Shown: positions 51,803-62,200 of the stretch, piece after piece
How the letters are laid out: the number at the start of each line of letters is the position of its first letter
Position numbering within the stretch: the first letter of the stretch is position 1
Source: CAZIUL01 sp964542475
GTDB lineage: Bacteria > Planctomycetota > B15-G4 > CAYZWU01
Reading direction: 5' to 3'
Assembly: GCA_964542475.1 (NCBI GenBank)
Contig: CAZIUL010000021.1
Location: 1 to 64,000, forward strand
DNA: 64,000 bases
Program-made: the position numbers and the translations under genes
The notes under the pieces: generated by a model
The model's input: the letters and a program-made list of their open reading frames with translations, nothing else
The model's database searches: none
What the model was told of the DNA's origin: nothing

Positions 51803-53854
51803 TCAATGAAAACCACGCAGTTTATCAGGAGAAACCGATTGATAACTGTCCGGCTCCAGCGAAAAAGAGGCTCTGCCTTTTGAGAGCGACCTGATAACGC
51901 TTGAATACCCGAACACTTCAGCCAGGGGTACAACACCTCTGATCACAGCAGGCTCCTCATCCGTTTTCAACTCATTGATCCGGGCCCTTCGGCTGTTGAG
52001 ATCATGGTGTATTCCGTGCAGGTACTCAACCGGTGACCTGATCTCAAAAGACATGATGGGCTCGAGAATGTTCTCCCCTCCACTTTTTATTGCATCCTTC
52101 ATGGCCATCTCCGTGGCCACTCCAAAAGCGATATCGCTCGACCGCAGCGGATCGAAGGACCCGCCCGTAGCAATCACCTTGACATTTATAATCGAATATC
52201 CCAATGAAAGCCCTGATACCGCGGCGCTCTGCACAGCGCTTTCGATATTCGGCCAGTATATTTTCGGGATACTTTCCGGATTGAGCTGGTTTTCGAACTC
52301 AACTCCCCTTCCGGTCTCCATGGGTTCCACCGAAAGATAAACTTCGGCATACATCTCCTTTTCGCCCACAACCTTGTTAAAAACGCCTTTCCCTGCAGCA
52401 GGGCCGCTAACGGTCTGCTTGTATGCCACTCGGGGTTTTCCTATCTGCGCATTCAGCTTAAACTCGTTGACAAGCTTGTTTTTCAGGACATCGAGATGCA
52501 ACTCACCCATTCCGGAAATGATCGTCTGGCCCGTTTCATCGTCCATGTACCACAGGAATGTCGGATCATCCTTGGCAATGATTTCGAGGCTGCTGATGAG
52601 ATCGTCTTTCTCTTTGTTGCTTTCAGGCTCTATGGACATGGATATCACCGGTTCAGGAAAATCCATTCTTTCGAGCAATATCTGCTTGTTCTTGGTGCAA
52701 AGCGTATCCCCGGTCCTGCAGTATTTAAGCCCCATTACGGCAACGATCTCACCGGCGGTAGCTTCTTCCAGCTGCTTCCTTTCCTCGGCGTGCATGAGAA
52801 AAATACGCATAACACGTTCCGTTTTTTTCTGGCCGGGGTTGTAGATCGATTTGCCTTTTTCCATTGATCCGGAATATATCCTGAGGAAACTCACCTCGCC
52901 ATGTGGCTCAAAAACCGTCTTGAACGCCAGGGCGCATAAAGGATCTGACAGCTCGGTTTTCCGAACGATCATTTTCTTTGTTCTAGGGTCAATACCGGTA
53001 ATAAAAGGCCGATCCGAAGGGCAGGGCAGGAAATCCACCACGGCATCAAGCACCTGCTGAACGCCCTTGTTCTTGAACGCCGCTCCGCATAGCACAGGGA
53101 CGATATCGAACTCGATGGTGCTTTTGCGCAAACTGTTCGTCAGTTCATCCCGAGTTACAGGCTGGTCACCAAGAAATTTCTCCATGATCCTGTCGTCATT
53201 ATCCGCAATCGACTCCACGAGTTCCGTGCGCATCCTTTGGGCTTTTTCCTTCAGATCTTCAGGAATCTCCTCTACAATAACATCCCGTCCGAAGCTCTCT
53301 TCGTCGTAGCGCATCGCCTTCATCGAAATAAGATCAACCACTCCGGAAAACTGTTTTTCGACACCAATAGGGAACTGAACAGGAACAGCTTTCGCTCCCA
53401 AACGGTTTCTGACGCTGTCCACCACCCTGAAAAAATCGGACCCGATCCGGTCGAGCTTGTTCACAAATACGATTCTGGGCACGTTGTAACGGTCCGCCTG
53501 CTTCCACACGGTCTCTGATTGGGCTTCCACGCCGGCAACGCCATCGAGCACTCCAACAGCTCCGTCCAGCACCCTCAGGGAACGCTCGACCTCGGCAGTA
53601 AAATCCACATGTCCGGGAGTATCGATGATGTTGATGCGGTGATCCCGCCAGTAACAAGTCGTTGCAGCGGCTGTGATGGTTATTCCCCGCTTTTGCTCTT
53701 CCTCGAGATAATCCATCTTGGCAGAGCCTTCATGGACCTCGCCCATCTTGTGTTCAACGCCTGTATAGTACAGGATTCTTTCGGTAAGCGTCGTCTTTCC
53801 CGCATCGATGTGGGCGATGATGCCTATGTTCCTTACCTTGTCATCTTTAACCAT
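51803..53854 (-). CDS. fusA: Elongation factor G, variant related to EF-G2/spdEFG2
   Basis: A five-domain EF-G of 683 residues. GTPase motifs are intact: AHIDAGKT, R-G-I-T-I in switch I, DTPGH and N-K-L-D. It stands in the fusA position after rpsL-rpsG, but several phrases resemble mitochondrial GFM2-type proteins more than E. coli EF-G: DGVAGVEAQSETVWKQAD, DPLCALAFK, LRIYSGS and the AGEIVAVMGLKYCRTGDT segment. Such EF-Gs (spdEFG groups of spirochaetes, planctomycetes and delta-proteobacteria) can be split between translocation and ribosome recycling. Which role this one has cannot be told by eye. The C-terminus is normal (SKGRASFSLEP). It has AGAGGA before the ATG and a terminator-like hairpin separates it from rpsG. 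Confidence 0.93.
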   Translation of the reverse strand: MVKDDKVRNIGIIAHIDAGKTTLTERILYYTGVEHKMGEVHEGSAKMDYLEEEQKRGITITAAATTCYWRDHRINIIDTPGHVDFTAEVERSLRVLDGAVGVLDGVAGVEAQSETVWKQADRYNVPRIVFVNKLDRIGSDFFRVVDSVRNRLGAKAVPVQFPIGVEKQFSGVVDLISMKAMRYDEESFGRDVIVEEIPEDLKEKAQRMRTELVESIADNDDRIMEKFLGDQPVTRDELTNSLRKSTIEFDIVPVLCGAAFKNKGVQQVLDAVVDFLPCPSDRPFITGIDPRTKKMIVRKTELSDPLCALAFKTVFEPHGEVSFLRIYSGSMEKGKSIYNPGQKKTERVMRIFLMHAEERKQLEEATAGEIVAVMGLKYCRTGDTLCTKNKQILLERMDFPEPVISMSIEPESNKEKDDLISSLEIIAKDDPTFLWYMDDETGQTIISGMGELHLDVLKNKLVNEFKLNAQIGKPRVAYKQTVSGPAAGKGVFNKVVGEKEMYAEVYLSVEPMETGRGVEFENQLNPESIPKIYWPNIESAVQSAAVSGLSLGYSIINVKVIATGGSFDPLRSSDIAFGVATEMAMKDAIKSGGENILEPIMSFEIRSPVEYLHGIHHDLNSRRARINELKTDEEPAVIRGVVPLAEVFGYSSVIRSLSKGRASFSLEPDSYQSVSPDKLRGFH

Positions 53855-53924
53855 CCGGAACGATCCTCTTTGTTGGGATAGCCCGCAAATAAACGGGCCA
53901 ACGCACGAAAACCCGGCCGCTTCA

Positions 53925-53964
53925 TAAAAAAAGCCCGGATCTGAAGTAAAGATCGGGCTTTTTC
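53925..53964 (-). terminator. Stem-loop terminator between rpsG and fusA
   Basis: Minus-strand AAAGCCCG-ATC pairs with GAT-CCGGGCTTT (one bulged C), followed by TTTTAT. It starts about 22 bases after the rpsG stop and ends 70 bases before fusA. A second small hairpin GCCCG/CGGGC (53881-53898) lies nearer the fusA start. Confidence 0.75.
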
Positions 53965-53985
53965 CGGTATACGGTTTATCAGGGA

Positions 53986-54459
53986 TTACCAGGCAAAATG
54001 CGCATAAGCCTTGTTGGACTCAGCCATCTTGTGAACGTTCTCTCGAACCGTGTATGCGGCTCCCTGCTTGTTGTAGGCATCGAGGAGTTCGCTGGCCAAG
54101 CGCTTTGCCATGGGTTTTCCTTTTTTCTTTCTTGCCGCCTGGATGATCCATCGAAAAGCCAAAGCCTGCTGTCTGTCTTTCTGGATCTCATGTGGCACCT
54201 GAAGTGTAGCCCCGCCCACACGCTTCGACCTCACCTCAATCATGGGTTTAACATTATCAATGCTTGTACGGAAAATTTCCAAAGGCTCCTGATCTGAAAC
54301 CTTGGAACCCAAAATGTCCATCGCTTCATAAACAAACTTTTGTGCAGTGGTCTTTTTCCCATCCCACATAATGCAGTTTATAAACTTGGAAACCAACAAG
54401 CTCTTGAACTTCGGGTCCGGTCTCAGGAACTTCGCGGTAGATTCATATTTACGAGGCAT
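53986..54459 (-). CDS. rpsG: 30S ribosomal protein S7
   Basis: Head-assembly initiator and, in E. coli, str-operon repressor. Motifs: M-P-R-K-Y-E-S-T, F-I-N-C-I-M-W-D-G-K-K-T-T, RVGGATLQVPHEIQKDRQQA and the NKAYAHFAW end. Length 157 is normal. Confidence 0.97.
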   Translation of the reverse strand: MPRKYESTAKFLRPDPKFKSLLVSKFINCIMWDGKKTTAQKFVYEAMDILGSKVSDQEPLEIFRTSIDNVKPMIEVRSKRVGGATLQVPHEIQKDRQQALAFRWIIQAARKKKGKPMAKRLASELLDAYNKQGAAYTVRENVHKMAESNKAYAHFAW

Positions 54460-54541
54460 AAGCTATACATCCCACATCGCATACGCGGTAAAAGCCGCAA
54501 TTCGAACTTTTTGCTTTCAAGAAAACCAATTCGGTTGAACT

Positions 54542-54916
54542 TTATTTTTTGGGTCTCTTCGTTCCATAAAGAGACCGTCCCTGCTTGCGGTCTTCAACCC
54601 CTCCCGCATCGAGGGTTCCACGGATTACATGGTACCTGACACCAGGCAGATCCCTCACCCTGCCGCCCCTCACGAGAACGATGGAATGCTCCTGGAGGTT
54701 ATGTTTCTCTCCTGGAATATACACCGTAACCTCTTTCGAGTTCGAGAGTTTCACCCTTGCTATCTTCCGAAGCGCGGAATTGGGTTTTTTAGGGGTCTGG
54801 ATCTTCACCTGTGTGCAAACTCCCCGCTTCTGGGGGCACTTGTCGAGCACAGGTGTTTTGGACTTCTGCTTGGTTTTTTTCCGGCCCTTCCGGACCAACT
54901 GGTTAATCGTGGGCAT
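54542..54916 (-). CDS. rpsL: 30S ribosomal protein S12
   Basis: Decoding-centre protein controlling accuracy. Motifs: M-P-T-I-N-Q-L-V-R-K, CPQKRGVCTQV, T-P-K-K-P-N-S-A-L-R-K and RGGRVRDLPGVRYH. K43 of the usual numbering is kept, but position 88 is Arg (codon AGG), where E. coli has Lys. The start is the ATG at 54916 with GGAG upstream, so numbering matches E. coli counting Met as 1. First gene of the str operon, with a promoter 55-83 bp upstream. Confidence 0.97.
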   Translation of the reverse strand: MPTINQLVRKGRKKTKQKSKTPVLDKCPQKRGVCTQVKIQTPKKPNSALRKIARVKLSNSKEVTVYIPGEKHNLQEHSIVLVRGGRVRDLPGVRYHVIRGTLDAGGVEDRKQGRSLYGTKRPKK

Positions 54917-54970
54917 CAAACTCTCCAACTCGTCGATCGTCTATCTGTTTTTTTTCAAAAGAAGCCCGAA

Positions 54971-54999
54971 AGTATACAAAATGCCGTTTTCTGATTCAA
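54971..54999 (-). promoter_or_regulatory. Sigma70-like promoter of the str operon
   Basis: On the minus strand TTGAAT (54999-54994) and TATACT (54976-54971) are 17 bp apart. It lies between the rpoC stop and rpsL. Confidence 0.7.
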
Positions 55000-55034
55000 G
55001 CCACTTTCGAGATTAGATTCACTGCTGTTCTCGC

Positions 55035-58000
55035 TCAAGCGGCATTGTCCGCATCCGCGATCTGAATGTCCGCACCGTTTTCCTTGCCTTCTTCTTCAGC
55101 AGCATTCTTATCCACGCCGACTTTGACGACCTTTGTCATGTAATGGCCCTTGAAACCGGTCCCGGTAGGCACCATATGTCCCAGGATCACGTTTTCCTTC
55201 AACCCCAGGAGATCGTCATGTTTTCCCTCAATTGCCGCCTTAGTAAGGACTTTCGTTGTTTCCTGAAACGATGCCGCTGAAATCATCGAGTCGCTCTGGA
55301 GAGAAGATTTCGTGATTCCCAGAAGTATCGGTTCAGCATTCACGGGTTTTTTCTTTTCCTTGATCAGTTTCTTGTTGATCGCGCGAAACTGAGCCTTGCT
55401 GACTTTGAAACCCGGGAGCAGATCGGAATCTCCGGGATCAACCACATTTACTTTACGCATCATCTGGGAAATGATGATCTCGACATGCTTGTCGTTTATT
55501 GAAACGCCCTGGGACTTGTAGACGTTCTGGACTTCCCGGAGCAGATAATGCTGGAGAGCCTCTTCACCGCTGATTCTCAAGATATCATGTGGAATCAGTG
55601 GACCTCCTATCAGCGGTGTGCCGGACCTTACAAAATCGCCGCTCTGAACCCTGAGATGCCGTCCATGGGGCACCAGATGCTCTTTAACATCCCCGCCTTC
55701 GTTCTTAACCAGGATCAGCCGCTTGCCCCGCTTCATATCCTTCACCAGTTCAACCGTTCCATCTATCTCTGCCATGATGGAAGGCTCCTTGGGTTTGCGG
55801 GCCTCAAAGATCTCGGTAACCCTGGGAAGGCCGCCGGTGATGTCCTGGGTGCCGCCGACTTCGCGCGGAGTTTTGGCAATCAACGTACCAGCGGTGACTT
55901 CCTGCCCGTCATTGATCTCGATATAGGCCTTTTCAGGAATCGGATAGTAGACGAGCGGTGTTCCTTCGCCATCCTCAATAACAACCTGTGGGTGAAGGTC
56001 GCCCTTGTGTTCAATTATCAGCTTCCTGACCACACCGCTCCTGTCCCTTTCCTCTTTCATGGTCTTGCCTTCGATTATGTCCTCGAAACGGACAAAGCCG
56101 TTCCTGTCGGCAAAAATCGGAATGTTATGCGGATCCCACCGGACAAGAAGGGAGTCAACCTCCACTTTTTCGCCTTCTTTTACCTTCAAAACCGCTCCGA
56201 GTGGAACCGAGTAATGGTCGATCTCGCGCCCCTTCTGGTCGACGAGAACGAGTTCACCGTTCCGGTCCAAAACCACAAGCTCATCTTCCTTGTTTCGCAC
56301 CACTTTCATCTTCGAAAACTTGACCCGGCCGCTGCGCTTGGCCTTGACCTCGGATACGGCGAGGGCACGGCTTGCTGTACCACCGATATGAAAGGTCCTC
56401 ATGGTCAGCTGGGTTCCTGGCTCGCCGATGGATTGTGCAGCCATGATCCCCACTGCGAGGCCATCTTCAACCAGCTTGCCCCGAGAAAGATCCATGCCGT
56501 AACAAAGCTTGCAGCACCCAAGTGAACTTTCGCAGGTCAATGGAGAGCGGACCCGTACCTTTTCATAACCCAGGGCTTCTATCTTTTCCGCGATCTCCTT
56601 GGTTATAAGCTCGTTCTCCTTGACAACAACCTCATCCGTCACCACATCCACGATCGAGTCGCGCGCCACCCTGCCTGCGATCGCCTGGACCAGGGATACA
56701 TCCACCTTGTCGCCGGTGATCATTGCCTGCTTGGAGATGCCGCTTATCGTGCCGCAGTCCTGTTCGGTAATCACAACGTTCTGCGCAACATCCGCCAGCT
56801 TTCTTGTGAGATAACCGGAATCAGCTGTTTTCAGCGCTGTATCAGCCAGCCCTTTCCGCGCGCCGTGTGTGGAAGAATAGTATTCAAGGGCCCTCAACCC
56901 CTCGCGAAAGTTTGCCTTGATCGGAGTTTCGATGATCTTCCCTGAAGGTTTGGCCATGAGCCCCCTCATCCCTGCTAGCTGGCGAATCTGCTCAATCGAT
57001 CCCCGCGCCCCGGACCTTTCCATGATATAAATGGGATTTAAATAAGGCTTCCCATCCCTGGTATCCGAAGCCAGAGCATAGATCATCTCCTCTCCCACCT
57101 CCTCGCGGGTGTGAGTCCAGAGGTCGATAATCTGGTTGTACCGCTCGCCATCGGTGATGATCCCTTCCCTGTACTGTTTTGTTATCTTGTCTACCTTCTT
57201 TTCCGTTCTTTCCAGTATCTTTTCCTTGTTCATGGGCATCTTCAGGTCGGAAGTGGCAAACGACATGCCTGACATTGTTGCGGACTTGAATCCGATATCC
57301 TTCAGGTCATCCAAAAGCACGACGGTCTTCTCTTTGTCGAACCGTTTGTAGTAGTCCATAATCAGGGTGTTCAACGACTTCTTGTTAAGGACCTCGTTGA
57401 AAAACGGTGCTTCTACATCCATTATGTCGTTGAACAAGACCCTTCCCGGCGTTGTTTCGACGGGTTTGCCCGACACAACGGTTTCTCCGTCCTTGTGGCA
57501 GACAATCTTCCCATCGGGCAGTCTGACCTTGACCCTGGCATGAAGACCCACCTTGCCATCTTCGTAAGCCCTGAACACCTCCACCGGGTCGGAGAAAGTC
57601 ATACCGCTGCCCTTTTCACCGTCCTTTTCCACTGTCAAAAAATAGCACCCAAGCACGATGTCCTGGGATGGAGATATGACAGGGTTGCCGTGAGACGGAG
57701 AAAAGATGTTGTTGGTGGAAATCATGAGCGTGGTTGCCTCTATCTGCGCCTCGAAGGACAGCGGCAGATGCACGGCCATCTGGTCACCATCGAAGTCCGC
57801 ATTGAAACCGGCGCAAACGAGGGGATGTATCTTTATCGCGTTTCCTTCGATCAATACGGGTTCGAACGCCTGAATACCGACTCTATGCAGTGTAGGAGCA
57901 CGGTTCAGGAGCACCGGATGTTTGTGGATCACCTCTTCGAGTATGTCCCAAACCTCCTCGTCCTTGCGCTCCAACATCTTTTTGGCGCTCTTGATCGTAT

Positions 58001-59207
58001 CAGCGAAACCCAGCTCTTTGAGGCGGCGTATGATGAATGGCTGAAAAAGCTCCAAAGCGATCTTCTTGGGCAGGCCGCACTGGTTGAGCTTAAGTTCAGG
58101 GCCCACAACTATCACCGAGCGGGCGGAATAGTCCACTCTCTTTCCAAGCAGGTTCTCCCTGAAACGTCCCTGTTTCCCCTTTATCATGTCGGTAAGAGAC
58201 TTGAGCGGCCTGTTGGAAGCCCCGAGTACGGGCCTGCGGCATCGACCGTTGTCAAAAAGGGCGTCAACCGATTGCTGGAGCATTCTTTTTTCGTTGCGGA
58301 TGATGACCTCGGGCGCGTTCAGGTCAAGGAGCTTCTTCAACCGGTTGTTCCGGTTGATAAGCCTGCGGTATAGATCGTTCAGGTCCGACGTGGCGAAGTT
58401 GCCGCTTTCCAGCAGCACCAGCGGTCTCAGATCAGGCGGAATCACCGGAATCACATCCAGTATCATCCACTCGGGCTTGTTCGGGGACTCCATCAACGTC
58501 TCCACCGTTTCCAGCCGTTTGATGATGTCCCGCTGCCTCTGCTTGGACCGTGACGTTTTCAACTCTTCTCGAAGCTCCGCTGAGACCTCCGAGAGATCGA
58601 GCTGCCTCAGAATCTTCATGACCGCTTCAGCGCCCATGTCAGCATCAAAAGAATCACCGAACTTCTCCCTGGCTTGCCGGAACTCATCCTCGGTCAGGAG
58701 CTGATACTGCTTCAGCGGTGTGGATCCCGCGTCGATTACGATGAACTCCTGAAAGTAGATCACCTTGTCCAGGCTGGCAACTTTTATCGCGAGCAGGTTG
58801 CCGATACGCGAAGGCATTGCCTTGAAAAACCAGATGTGCGCCACCGGGGCGGCAAGGTTTATGTGCCCCATCCGCTTGCGACGCACCTTTGAATGGGTTA
58901 CCTGAACCCCGCACCTGTCGCAAACGATGTTCTTGTGCTTGATGCCCTTGTATTTGCCGCAGAAGCATTCCCAGTCTTTAGTCGGCCCGAAAATCTTCTC
59001 GCAGAAAAGACCGTCCTTCTCAGGACGGTATGTTCTGTAGTTGATTGTTTCAGGCTTTTTAACCTCGCCAAAGGACCAGCCTCGGATGTCCTCAGGCGAT
59101 GCAAGCTTGATGGTTACCCATGCGTTTTCGTTGATCCTCCGGTGTGAAGAATCGAGCGTCATTGCCTGCCTCCCGTTTAAAAGCCTTGAATACATGCCCT
59201 GCCCCAC
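55035..59207 (-). CDS. rpoC: DNA-directed RNA polymerase subunit beta'
   Basis: Catalytic subunit, 1390 residues. The N-terminal zinc site is present (E-C-F-C-G and I-V-C-D-R-C-G), then the lid/rudder region with KRVDYSARSVIVVGPEL, the Mg-binding N-A-D-F-D-G-D-Q-M and bridge-helix region GARGSIEQIRQLAGMRGLMA. The second zinc site is seen in CESSLGCCKLCYG. The acidic tail is short. It follows rpoB by 26 bp. Confidence 0.98.
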   Translation of the reverse strand: MGQGMYSRLLNGRQAMTLDSSHRRINENAWVTIKLASPEDIRGWSFGEVKKPETINYRTYRPEKDGLFCEKIFGPTKDWECFCGKYKGIKHKNIVCDRCGVQVTHSKVRRKRMGHINLAAPVAHIWFFKAMPSRIGNLLAIKVASLDKVIYFQEFIVIDAGSTPLKQYQLLTEDEFRQAREKFGDSFDADMGAEAVMKILRQLDLSEVSAELREELKTSRSKQRQRDIIKRLETVETLMESPNKPEWMILDVIPVIPPDLRPLVLLESGNFATSDLNDLYRRLINRNNRLKKLLDLNAPEVIIRNEKRMLQQSVDALFDNGRCRRPVLGASNRPLKSLTDMIKGKQGRFRENLLGKRVDYSARSVIVVGPELKLNQCGLPKKIALELFQPFIIRRLKELGFADTIKSAKKMLERKDEEVWDILEEVIHKHPVLLNRAPTLHRVGIQAFEPVLIEGNAIKIHPLVCAGFNADFDGDQMAVHLPLSFEAQIEATTLMISTNNIFSPSHGNPVISPSQDIVLGCYFLTVEKDGEKGSGMTFSDPVEVFRAYEDGKVGLHARVKVRLPDGKIVCHKDGETVVSGKPVETTPGRVLFNDIMDVEAPFFNEVLNKKSLNTLIMDYYKRFDKEKTVVLLDDLKDIGFKSATMSGMSFATSDLKMPMNKEKILERTEKKVDKITKQYREGIITDGERYNQIIDLWTHTREEVGEEMIYALASDTRDGKPYLNPIYIMERSGARGSIEQIRQLAGMRGLMAKPSGKIIETPIKANFREGLRALEYYSSTHGARKGLADTALKTADSGYLTRKLADVAQNVVITEQDCGTISGISKQAMITGDKVDVSLVQAIAGRVARDSIVDVVTDEVVVKENELITKEIAEKIEALGYEKVRVRSPLTCESSLGCCKLCYGMDLSRGKLVEDGLAVGIMAAQSIGEPGTQLTMRTFHIGGTASRALAVSEVKAKRSGRVKFSKMKVVRNKEDELVVLDRNGELVLVDQKGREIDHYSVPLGAVLKVKEGEKVEVDSLLVRWDPHNIPIFADRNGFVRFEDIIEGKTMKEERDRSGVVRKLIIEHKGDLHPQVVIEDGEGTPLVYYPIPEKAYIEINDGQEVTAGTLIAKTPREVGGTQDITGGLPRVTEIFEARKPKEPSIMAEIDGTVELVKDMKRGKRLILVKNEGGDVKEHLVPHGRHLRVQSGDFVRSGTPLIGGPLIPHDILRISGEEALQHYLLREVQNVYKSQGVSINDKHVEIIISQMMRKVNVVDPGDSDLLPGFKVSKAQFRAINKKLIKEKKKPVNAEPILLGITKSSLQSDSMISAASFQETTKVLTKAAIEGKHDDLLGLKENVILGHMVPTGTGFKGHYMTKVVKVGVDKNAAEEEGKENGADIQIADADNAA

Positions 59208-59233
59208 GCAAATGCCCGGGGCTGAGCGGTGGT

Positions 59234-62200
59234 TTATAACCTTTTCTTCTTGTGAAGCTCCATGTTCAACGCCAGCCCCCTGATCTCGTTGGTCAACACG
59301 TCAAAGGACACCGGCGTTCCGGGCTCCAGTACGTTTGTCCCCTTCACCATAGCTTCATAAATCTTGGTTCTGCCTTCCACGTCATCAGACTTCACCGTGA
59401 GAAGCTCCTGCAGAAGGTTTGCCGCGCCGTAAGCCTCGAGCGCCCACACCTCCATCTCTCCGAACCTCTGGCCGCCGAAACGTGCCTTGCCGCCCAACGG
59501 TTGCTGTGTTATCAACGAGTAAGGGCCTGTCGCACGGGCATGCACTTTGTCGTCCACCAGGTGGTGGAGCTTCAACATGTACAGGTACCCGACCGTGACT
59601 TCCTGGTGGAAAGCAGCGCCGGTGCGACCGTCATACAATATCGATTTCCCGTTTTCGGGCAGATTTGCTTCCTTCAGGCTTTCCCTGATCTCCTTTTCAT
59701 CCGCCCCGTCGAAGACAGGGGAGATCGCACGAAAACCCAGTTTCTTTGCGGCCCACCCGAGATGTGTTTCCATGATCTGGCCAACGTTCATACGGGATGG
59801 CACACCCAGCGGGTTCAGCAGGATGTCCATGGGAGTTCCGTCCTCCAGAAAAGGCATGTCCTCATCCGGGAGTATCTTGGAAATTACTCCCTTGTTTCCG
59901 TGCCTTCCCGCCATCTTGTCCCCGACCGAGAGGGGGCGCTTCGTGGCGATGAACACCTTGACCAGCTCGAGCACTCCCGTGGGAAGCTCATCACCGCGGG
60001 ACAGCTTGTTCACGAGCTTGTTTTTCTCGTTCTCGTGCATGTCGATCCTGTCCGAGTGATGCTTGAAGGTCGCGTAGAGCTTCTCGCCGACTCCCTTCCT
60101 GTAGTTCTCCATGCAGTGTTTCCTGAGAACTTCCATCTGGCTCCTGAGCTCAACCGAATTGGCTTCCTCGTTGACCACAAGGGCTTTTTTTAGGGTGCTG
60201 ACGGTGCTTTTTCCCTTCTGGATTTCCTTTATTGCGACCGATAGCTTGCCCATTTCACTGCGAAAAAAACCAACAAACGCCCTCTCAGCCTTTCTTATGG
60301 CCATCAGGTTCTTGGCACTCTGCTCCTCGGAAGTGTCGATGTTTCTTGAAAACCTCTCAGCCCCGATAACGATCCCTTCGACACCTGGAGGCACCTCGAG
60401 AGAATCGTTCTTAACGTCCTCTCCGGCCCGGCCGAATATCGCATGGAGCAGCTTTTCCTCGGGAGTGAGTTCACTTTTCGACTTGGGTGAAACCTTGCCG
60501 ACCAGAATGTCCCCGGGCATTACCTTGGTCCCGATCTTTACAATGCCGTTCTCGTCGAGGTTTCTGAGTGCTTTTTCGGACACATTGGGAATATCGGGTG
60601 TAAACTCCTCGCGGCCCAGTTTTGTTTCACGGATTTCGATCTCGAAGTCGTTGATATGAACCGACGTGTAAAGGTCCTCCTTCACGAGGCGCTCGGAAAC
60701 AATTATCGCATCCTCGAAGTTGTACCCGTCCCAGATCATAAAACCCACGAGGATGTTACGCCCCAGGGCCAGCTCTCCTTTTTCGGTTGCAGCTCCATCA
60801 GCTATCACATCACCGACATTGACCTCATCGCCTTTCCTGACGATCGGTTTCTGATTGAGGCAAGTTCTTTCGTTGAGGCCCACGAACTTCTTGAGGTAGT
60901 AAGTGTCATCATCGTTGATTATGATCTTTTCAGAATCCGCGTACGTTACCTTTCCCTTTTCCCTGGCCATGACGAGCATTCCCGAGTTCCTGGCCACCTC
61001 ACATTCCATGCCCGTGGCCACAACAGGCGGCTCGACCTTCAAAAGAGGCACTGATTGGCGTTGCATGTTCGAGCCCATTAGAGCCCGGTTGGCATCATCA
61101 TGCTCGAGGAACGGGATCAGGCTCGCGGAGACACCTACGAGCTGCTGCGGCGAGATATCCATGAACTCCACGTCTTCCCGCCTACGCATGGCACTTTCTC
61201 CGTGCCAGCGCACGAGTACGGTGTCCTTGACGATCTTTCCGCTCCGGGTGATCTTCGTGTCCGCGGGAGCCAGGCAGCTCTCGAACTCCTGGTCAGCGCG
61301 CAACAGAAGGACTTCCTCGGTCAGTTTACCGTTCTTGATTTTCCTGTATGGTGTGACGAGAAAACCGTAGTCGTCCAGAGTTGCGAATATCCCGAGGGAA
61401 GAGATCAACCCGATGTTGGTTCCCTCAGGCGTCTCGATAGGGCATATCCTTCCGTAATGGCTGATATGAACGTCCCTGACCTCGAAACCGGCCCGCTTTC
61501 GGTTCAGGCCGCCAGGCCCGAGAGCAGAGAGCCGCCTCTCGTGAGTGAGCTGTGACAAGGGGTTGGTCTGATCCACCACCTGGGAAAGCTCTCCCCTTCC
61601 GAAAAAGTAATCGATGGCCGAAGAGATGGTCTTGGAGTTGATCAAAGCTCTCGGGGTCACGGTCTGGATCGATTCCAGATTCATACGCTCCTGCGCTGTA
61701 CGCCTCAGCTTCAAAAACCCTTTTCTGAACTCGTCGGAAGCCAGCTCACTTATTGTCCTGACTCGGCGGTTGCCGAGATTATCGATATCATCTATCTCCC
61801 CCGCTCCTCCTCTGAGGGTGATGATGTACTGCACCGAGCTCGCGATATCCTCGGGGGTAATCGTCATCTCCTTGTCGGAGATCTCCTGCTTGTATTTCCT
61901 GTTGATCCTGAAACGGCCTACAGGGCCCAGGCGGTACCGGGTCGAATCGAAAAACCGCTCCGTAAAAAGCTCCCTGGCCTTGTCCAGGTGCGGAGGGTTC
62001 CCAGGCCTCAGCCGCTGGTATATCTTCAACAAGGCGTCTTCGTGGCTGCTGGTGTCATCATCTTCTAATGTGTTGAGGATTAGAGGATCATCCATGTTCT
62101 CGATGATCACCACTTCCTTGACTCCCGTTTCCACTATCACAGTAACCGTTTCCGCGGTGATGAGACCTCCGGAAGGCACCAGAATCTCTCCGGTCTTGAA

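Noticed and set aside
57495..58373. Long plus-strand frame inside rpoC (similar ones inside rpoB and dnaE)
   Set aside because: It is antisense to a highly conserved gene; no product is recognisable.
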